The notes under the pieces are model-generated. The model ran no database searches. It was not told the origin of the DNA and saw only the letters and a program-made list of their open reading frames with translations. From Liriodendron chinense (lineage: Eukaryota; Streptophyta; Magnoliopsida; Magnoliales; Magnoliaceae): a DNA stretch of 64,000 bases. The position numbers were made by a program, and so were the translations under genes. Shown here piece after piece: positions 47,534-56,500 of the stretch (within the stretch, counting starts at the first letter, position 1; each line of letters starts with the position of its first letter). Location: the NCBI GenBank assembly GCA_003013855.2, contig ML058449.1:1984001-2048000 (forward strand), written 5' to 3'.

Positions 47534-50500
47534 CCTGCAAAAGTAGAGAGATGCTTTGTCTCTTAGAAGGTAGAGATCGGAGAAGATTCCTCTCTTAATA
47601 TAATATTCTATTTAAGTGACAGAATTTCTCTCCAAACAAGATGGCTAAGGCTATTTGCAGTGGAGGAGAAGAAGATATTATCTTGTAGAAGTGAGAGATT
47701 CTCAAAAACAGAAAGGCTGGCTTTCTAGGTTTCTCTTGTAGATGAAAGTTTGCTTCCACATGGCAGCTTTTGACCACTTAAGGAAAGCATTTCCTATCAT
47801 GGTGGCGCAGTCATAAAGAAGGATTATTACTTGGAGTTCCCCACTAGGTAGTAGGCAATGAATGCCTTGAGCTCTAAAAGCTCTCCTTTACAAGGAGAAA
47901 TATTCTTGCTGTAATAAAGAGAAATTGAAGTCATTACCGAAGATTCCTTCCTACTTTTCATTCATACATGAAAAATGATTTACAAGATAAAGAGCAGCTA
48001 ACCAACAATCCAACTCTACCATAAAAATGATAGCTACAATTGTCTACACATAAGAAATGAGTCACATGGCTCATTCCACAGCACATACAAAATGGTGGTG
48101 CACATAAATGATCCAACTTAAAACTTGCTAAATGTCTTGGCTGAAAGATTGAAGAAGGGGAAATCATCTCCCCAGCCCAAAGTGCATTCAATGCAGGCAG
48201 AAGTATGCATTCAATGCAGGCAGAAGTATCTAAGACAGCCTTATTATTGCTCATGAACTCATAGATGAGTTCTGTAAAAGGATTAAAAAAAACCTCCTTT
48301 TGAAAGTCAATAGGAGAAGGCCTATGACATGGTTGATTGCAAGTTCTTGGATTATATGTTATTCAGAGTGGGTTTTGGAGGCAGATGGAAGGTGGATCAA
48401 AGCATATGTGGCATCCATGTAGTTCTCTACTCTCATTAATGGCAACTCGAAAGGTTTTCTCCAGACCGGAAGGGAAGTCCACGAGGTGAATGTATCCAAG
48501 CAAAGGCCCTATAGATGATTCACGGTATGCATATATGTCAATGTGAGGAAGGGATTACCTGTGTGCAATATGCAGACGACACAATTCGCTTCGGAGATGA
48601 CCCAACACAGGAAGATCTCAGAAATATTCTTCAATGCTATGAAATTATACCTGGCCAAAGGGTTAATCTGGTTAAAAGCAGCATCTGGGGTCAAACTAAG
48701 AAAGGGGTTGGATTGGTAATCCCCCTAGATAGTGGGTTGCCGGATCTCTAGTCTTCCTATGAAGCATCTGGGCATACCATTATGTTGTGGTAGGCCTTGT
48801 CAAAATGCATGGAATGATCTAATTGAAAATTCTGAAAGAAGTTACCTATAGGCCATGTATATCCTTTCAGTCTTCAAATGTCCATCAAAGGTTGCTGACA
48901 AGATTGAAATGATCCAGAAGAAATTCTTCTGGAACGAAAGCGAAGACGAGCATCAATTCCACTTGGTGTGGGAGGTATGCAAACTGAAGAGGTTTGGTAT
49001 GCAAACCAAAGAGATTTGGTGGGCTGGGAATTAGAGGAACCAGAGGTGTTTTAAATAGCTACGCTATGTAGCATGTAGCTTACGCTACGTAGCGTAGCTT
49101 AGCCTTAACGCTACATAGCTCATGAAAATAGCTTAAGTCATGTGTAGCCTACGCTACATGATAATTTGCATACGCTACATGCTACATAAACTAGGCTATA
49201 TGCTACGTGCCTCACATTACAAGTTATTTTTCATTACAACATCAAAGTCAAATAATATTTTCGATGATTTGTTACATTTTTTTATTTTCAATATTTAATG
49301 CTTTCAGCAAAAATAATATAAGTAATAGTATTAAATTAGTTTTGTTGCTCTTTCTTTTTCCTTTATACTTAATGATTACCCTTTTCTATTACTTTAAGTC
49401 GTGTTTGGTTGCACCAAATATCATGAAAACTTGTTAAATTTCATTATTAATCAGTCTAATTTGGTGAATAGCATGGAATTACTGCAACCACGAGCAACCT
49501 TAATTAAAAATCTAGAAGTAACGTGTAGCTTACGCTACACGCTATGTAGCTTACGCCTCACGCTTCAGAGGGGTGACCAGACAGATGAACATAGTAAGTA
49601 AAGCAAATGGTAGCGGAGGCTAGGCATCGGGCAGTCAGCCATGGCAAATATTTTAATAGCCTTGTTAAGCAAAGGAGATACAGTTTGTTTAGGAAGGACT
49701 AGTGCTATAATATTCCTCTTGCTTAAAAGTTCTTTCCATTTATCAGATTGTAAGTCTTGGAGGAGAAGTTGAGAATTGCATAGATTCCATCCCAAAAATA
49801 GGGAAATCCTATCCCCAACCGATGTTTGATGTGCTACAGGCAGGGAAAAATCAGTTTCTCATCTCATGTTGCATTGCGAGTTTGTGTCGTCAGGTTGCAG
49901 CCTCATTCAATAAATTTGGCATGCAGTGGGTGATTCCTAAATAAGTGGAGGATTCAATAGTTGGGTGGGTCAATCAAGCATTCTCACTTCTTGGAGCACG
50001 TCCGTGGAAGATCCCTTCAAGCTATACTTTGGTTGTTATCATTTAGCGTGATAAGAGAATACAATACTCAAGGAAAAGCTTGGAATGCAATGAAAGTATT
50101 TGATAAAGTATACGGGTGCAAATCAGATAGTTACTTGCATGGGACATGATGATCAGATCTAACTGGCAGCTTCCCCCACCCCACATCAATTAGTTTAAGC
50201 TAAACTTTTGATGTAGGTGCATCTCCACGCTAGGGTGGGATGGCCCACAAGGTGGGGTCTGTGAGATGCAGAATGCTCACAAGGTGGGTTCCACTGTGGG
50301 ACCTGTGAGAAGCGGGGTAGCCCACAAGGAGGTCTTGATTGTTTACCTAGGAGGGCCTAGATAAAGGGATATTACTATTGAGCTCTCAATTGTGCATATT
50401 CTAACCCCAATTCATCACACATTATGCATAGTTTTCATGATTTAAAGAATAATTTAATGCATAGTTTGTGATTGTAGTAATGAGAGAGAGACCTTTTGAA

Positions 50501-53500
50501 TTCAATGCTAAAAGACCGCTTTAGGACACCTTGAGGATCAAAGGAAGAAAGCCTAAGAATAGAAGAAAGAAGCTATGGAAGATGGAGTTGAAAAACAAAG
50601 AAAAACACTGAAGAAATCATGTTAAAAGACCTGGCAGGGCCAGAAAAACCAAAGTGCAGAGCTGCAAGGCCATTAAAGTAATATGCAGAAAGTTGCAGTT
50701 TCTAAAGATTGATCCAAAGATTGATCCGTCGATTGATCGCTTAGCCTGAGCGATTGATCGACAGACTTGAGCGATTGATCGCTCACAGCAGAAATTGACA
50801 AAATTGTTGCTAGACTGAAGTGCAGATTTGAGATTAATCTTCCAACCTGAGCGATTGATCATCCAGCCTGTCGATTGATTGCCAGATCTTGTACATCAAT
50901 CGCCAGAATGCAGATTTTTAAGAAATTTGGAAAAACTCTCTGAACACTTTTTGCACCCTCCGATTGATCGCTAGACACTGATCGATTGATCGCTAGAAGT
51001 GACCGATTATCTCTCAGCCAGTCGATCAATCGCCATATCCGAAAAAGGCAATTTTTACAGTTATTTGAACTAGCGATTGATTGCCCAGTCTGAGCGATCA
51101 ATCGACAATGCGCCCAGAGCAGAAACTGCTAATTTCAGCTCCGACTTTTGCTGCGCAAGTGCGTAAATTCTACGCAAAATCTCGAAACTTCTGTGATGAG
51201 GGGGCTTGAAAGCTATAAAAGGGGACCTCCATTTCATTCCTAGGGCATCTAGCAACGTGGGGAGCAAAGGATTCAAGACCTAGGAGGCTTCCTAGCCTCC
51301 TACAACTAGTTTTCTTCTTCTAGTTCTAGTTCTAGTTTGTTTTTATGTTTTTCATTAGTTAACCTCTTAGCTAGGACTAATAGGTGAAGCTTGTAGTAGA
51401 TCTAAGATGCTTTAATTCGTTTTTATTGGTTTTAAGTTGGATTTTTATTGCTTGAACAATGGTTTGTTGAGTTTGAATAAAGTGTTAAGTAGTTTTTCTT
51501 AATCTTATGATGACTCATGGATGTTTGGAAAAATTGCTTTAGTTCTTAGTTTTTTTGCATAGATCTAGACCTGCACGCTCGAGGAATCGGATTCAAGACG
51601 CTCTAGACTTGGTTCTTCATGTGGGAACTTCAAACCAAAGTTCTACTTTTTACGAGAAGTTTGAAACATGTGTTGCTTATTTATGTGATTTAAATCAAGT
51701 TCAAACCATGATTTAGTTAAGCTTTGTGACAAGGTTTGATGATTATCATAGTTGTGAACTTAATCTATTGGAACTAGGATTGACTTATGCAATTAAGTAT
51801 GCTCAAGTCCTAACTTGAATTAAGTGAATCATGTTGATGAACAACACATGGGACAGACTATTTTATTGAATTAACTGCTCCATATTCCGGTTAGATAGGA
51901 TTTGATTTCGATTCTAGTTGTGTAATTGAGAAACCAAAGTAAATTATGCATCAAGGATCCCTACAAGTGGATCCTTGACACCTTAGTGCTTTTTTAGATT
52001 GTTATATCCATCACAAGTTACAGATTATTCTCCTACATTCATAATTTACAGATTATTGTAGTTTGATTTCAGCTGAAGAGTATTAGAAGAAATTCTGAGA
52101 ATTCTTACATTAGTCCCTAAGAACGATCTCGGTCTCTACCGAATTATCACTACATCGCAACCCTACACTTGGGGAGCGAACAATTACGATACTTCCCCGA
52201 CAGCTCTGGAGCTTTTGGTGCATTGGCCGGTACTCTCTGCATCAATTAGTATCAAAGCAGGAGATCAATGTTCGAGTCTCCTTACCAATGAGGATGGATG
52301 ATGTAGGTGCATCTCCACACTAGGTGGGATGGCCCACGAGGTGGGGTCTGTGAGATGCAAAATGGCCATGGGGTGGGTCCCACTGTGAGACCTGTGAGAT
52401 GCGGGGTAGCCCACAGGGAGGTCTCAGTCGATTTGCCTAGGAGGGACTAGAGAAAGGGATATTCCGATACTTCCCCAATAGTGTTGGAGCTTTTGGTGCA
52501 TTGGTCGGTACTCCCTGCATCAACTTTGTTGCTTCCTTGCTGAGATTCATAGAAGTGGCAACCTCTGGAAGGGCAACATGGACCAACATGAAAGCTGCTA
52601 CAAGTGGAAAGAGCCACTCGGAAGGCCTGAGTGAGAGCCATCACAAGGTGTAGAGAGGTATCTGGACATTGTCCAGACTCTACAGAGTGGACCACCACAG
52701 ATGTCGACTACAGACCATAGTAGTGTGTCATGATCCCTAGTGGTTTAAGGGCCTAGCTTGATGTGTTCCATCGGTTCTAGGGCTTTTGGAACATTGGTTA
52801 GGTTCTTAACAATTGGTATCGAAAAGACAAAACTTCCTTTGTTCAAATCACAGAAAGGGGCAACCTGGACCAAAGTGAAATCCACCACAAATGAAAAGGG
52901 GTACCTAAAAGGCTAGAGTAAGAGTGCCACGGGATGGAAAGGGACACCGGACATAGGTTAGAGGTATGGCATCATAGAGTGGGCCCACGGAGCATGGTGT
53001 TGTTTATGATCCCTAGTTTCTTAAGGGCTTAGCTTGACATGTTCCATCAAATCTAGGGCTTTTGGCATATTTGTTGGGTTCTTAATATTCTCATAGACAA
53101 TCAAAAACAACATTATCAAGTGGGATAGAACCATAAAAAGATCTGAAATTTCGTCCAAGAGATGTATGGAAATCAACTATCAAGCCTTGTTTTTAGCAGG
53201 AATAAAGAGTATCGGAGGTCGCCCCTCCGCTCATAGGTGCACTCAAAGTGAATTTTCGCAATTGCTCACTCAGAAACCCTTGGAGACTTGGTATTCGTTC
53301 ATGGCCTCCTAAGAGGTAATTCAAGCTGTGTGATAAAAGCCATTTCAGGGCCTGTAGGGAATACAATTTCATTTTTTAAATGGTATATAACATACAAATT
53401 CTACAAGGAATAAGTTTCAACCACGTTGCTTGATCTTGAGTAGGGCTGTAAATGGTCGGGTTCGAGGCGGGTTTAGCCAAAACTAGACCCGCCCATTTAC

Positions 53501-56500
53501 TAAACGGGTCTGGGTCCAAATTTTAGACCCAGACCCTTTTACTAAATGGGCGGGTCCGAGTCCGGGTCGGGTCCAAGTCAACCCATCAGACTCATTTATA
53601 AATGGGTCCGGCTCTGGTAGAGGGAGATCCACCCAGACCCATTTATAAATGGGTTGGGTCTAATGGGTCCGAGTCTGGAACAAGTATGCAAGCATTTTAC
53701 AAGGCTTTAAAACCCAGTTTGGACGGGTCTGGGTTGGACGGGTCCCTTGAAACATAAACCAAACCCACCCACTTACTAAATGGGTTCCGGTCGGGTTGGG
53801 TTGGGCCTAATATAAAGGAAACCAGACCCAAACCCGTTTAGCAACTGGGTCTGTTCTTGGACCCAGACCCGTACCATTTAACAAATGAGTCCGGTCTAGG
53901 TCGGGTCTAAATGGGTTGGGTCCAACTACCCCATCGGGTCCGTTGACCCATTTACAGCCCTAATCTTGAGATATTCCTGATAACCGAACGCATACTAGTT
54001 TGATTTCTTGCTCAAAAAACAAGCTGGGTTTTTTGCACATGCATTCAAATGTGAATGTCGAATCCACATCAAGAATCTAGAGAGTCCAGCCATCTTAGAC
54101 CTAGAGTACAAAATCTAGCTTGATCCATAACTCAAGTATGCCAAAACAAAGGGAACAATGGAGGACATTGGGGAGGGTAACACCTAGCATGGAAACTTCC
54201 AGATTAAATATTGTGTCCATCATGCTTATATATACCATCCAAATCATTCATCAAGTGGGAACAACCAGGCCAAAGGGGCCCAAGCTATTAAGAAACTCAC
54301 GTGGGCTACACTACATGAATATATACATTTTAAGCGTGAACGTGCCTTGCTCCCAATGGTGTGCCCCACCTGAATTTTGGAGCAGGATCATTCTTGGGAT
54401 AAAAGGTGAACATAAGGTGACATACGCATGTTTGGATTCAACATTCACCACAGATCCCCCACAGCTCAATGCACAATAACAAAAACGTGCATTTAGTTAG
54501 ACGCATGTGAACAAAACCCCTAGAAGCCATTACCATGGGCTTTGCTGATATTTTCCAATATAGTGGAGGAGATCTTAGAATTCAGCACTGGTATTTGATT
54601 TGTTTCTCATTATCATTCACCAAGAGGCACATGTGGCAGTGGATAGATCCAGGTTGCTTATGGTCATTTGTTTCCCTTATATTTATATGGAGATGTAGTT
54701 TGCTTTTTTTATTTCTTCCCCAGGTAATGCCCAATGTATCTTGATCAGGTTTCTCCTAGTCTCATTTATTTCCTGTTTCGAATTCACCAATACTGCCACC
54801 AAACCCATACCAATTGACACAATTACATAATACATGATCATATGGTGAATAGCTTCCCTCATAAACCAAAGACCACATACTATACGAGGCCATTTGTGAA
54901 ATTTTTTTTTTTTTAAATCAAAATTTTCATGCATTTTCTTCATTTCAAATGTAGACGAAGGCTAGGAAACTCATTTTAAATTAGATCCAGGCTGATTCTG
55001 GAGATCAAAGCACAAGATTTGAATGTGACTCAACAATTTCAAGCAAAGAGGAACTCATTTGATAGTTTATGTTTACCATACTCCCTAACATATGCTTGAT
55101 GTGTATGAAAGATGCGGAGTCAATCGACCACCTTTTCATCGATTGCACCTTCGTCCCCACTGTCTGGGATCACTTTATAGCTTTCTTTCATGTTTTTGAG
55201 GCTGTGCCAAAATCAATTGTTGACCTTTTGTGGGCTTGGCATGAAAGCGGTATGAAAAAGCCTCTCAAAGCAATTTGGAGGCTTATTTTCATGGGAATCC
55301 TTTGGAATATATGGAAGGAACGGAATGGCCGGTGTTTCCAGAACAAAGTTTCCCCTGTGGAAGGGATCGTTTGTAAAGTGAAATGTGCAGTGGTGGAATG
55401 GGCTGCCTTTGTTAAAGCAACATAGACCGCTGACCCTTCCTCCTTTTTTGTGTAGTCTTGAGTTGTATTCTTTCCTCGCCTTTCGGTGGGTCTTTTAATA
55501 AAATTTCATGTTACCTTTCAAAAAAAAAATGACAGTATGACAGTTATCAATTAGAACTATGCATATAAAACAAATAAATTGCAATTTTTACACAATATGG
55601 AGCAAGCAACCCCTTGTCACTGTATTGGATCAGGTTGGAATGGCATGCACAGAATTACTTCATGATATTCTATTGTAATCACATGTATTTTAATTATGGA
55701 TAATCTGTGGTAAATGATGAGTCATGAGATGTATGTAACAAAAGCCATTACAGCAAATACTAAACTCAATTTTCAGCAGATCAGGCTGGCAACAGTGTCC
55801 TTGCTAAAGAATGGTCTGATACACCACTGAATACATGTTAAAAACACAAAAACATGATGGATTCTTATGTTTCCCTTTTCTCATTTTTAATGATATTTTT
55901 TTCTGAAATATTTTCAGCATACAGGTTGATAGGGTCTAATACGAGGCACATTGTATCAGTTTTGGGCCACGCCAACGGCCAACATGCCTCTTGAAGCTGA
56001 TTTGCAGAACATTTCTACAGGTCCTATAATGTCTTCTCCAATTTGCTGCATGAACTCACAAACACAACTCAATGATGCTTGAAAATTACTCAAATCACCA
56101 TTGACAAAGTGTGCTTTTTACATTCATCTATGATTTAACATGGATGCCAAGACTTACAAGCTGAAAACCTGCAAGAGCAAGGAGCAGCTGCATAGAGTCC
56201 ATCTTAGCCTTGAGACTAGACATCACCTTTTTTATACAAATACATCCCATTTATTTTAAGATAAATTGCATGAAATCAAACCACCGTTTGCTGAAATGAG
56301 TGCAGGTATAAAAAAATGAGTGGGAGCAAATAACATTTCAGGAATTATTTGATAAATTGGCAGAGTATGAAATCCACACATGTGCAGCCATTATGTGCCT
56401 AGCTTACCTGTATCTAAGTTCAAAATGTCAAAATCATGGGATCTTTGTAGATGAAGAAAAATTAAGATGCAATAGGATGACCAGACGTTTTGACCTCAAT

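Larger units (their letters stand above)
50204..52527 (+). mobile_element. Nonautonomous LTR element: 2-kb LTR, 54-bp interior, internally deleted 3' LTR, 5-bp target duplication
   Basis: A target duplication ACTTT lies at 50204-50208 and 52523-52527. The 5' LTR 50209-52244 (2036 bp) starts TGATGTAGG and ends CTGCATCA. The interior 52245-52298 carries a primer-binding site TAGTATCAAAGC (52247-52258; initiator tRNA-Met type with two transitions) and a purine-rich GAGGATGGATGA before the 3' LTR 52299-52522. That LTR has the same start and end but lacks about 1.8 kb of the middle. A TATA box TATAAAA lies at 51214-51220. No coding capacity is visible. Confidence 0.8.

Noticed and set aside
49041..49575. 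Target duplication around the CTACGTAGC element
   Set aside because: A shared AGAGG on both sides is too short and does not sit correctly against both ends.
50700..51115. CRISPR-like array from the regular CGATTGATCG words
   Set aside because: Words are about 10 bp, irregularly spaced and degenerate, in a plant LTR; no repeat-spacer structure.
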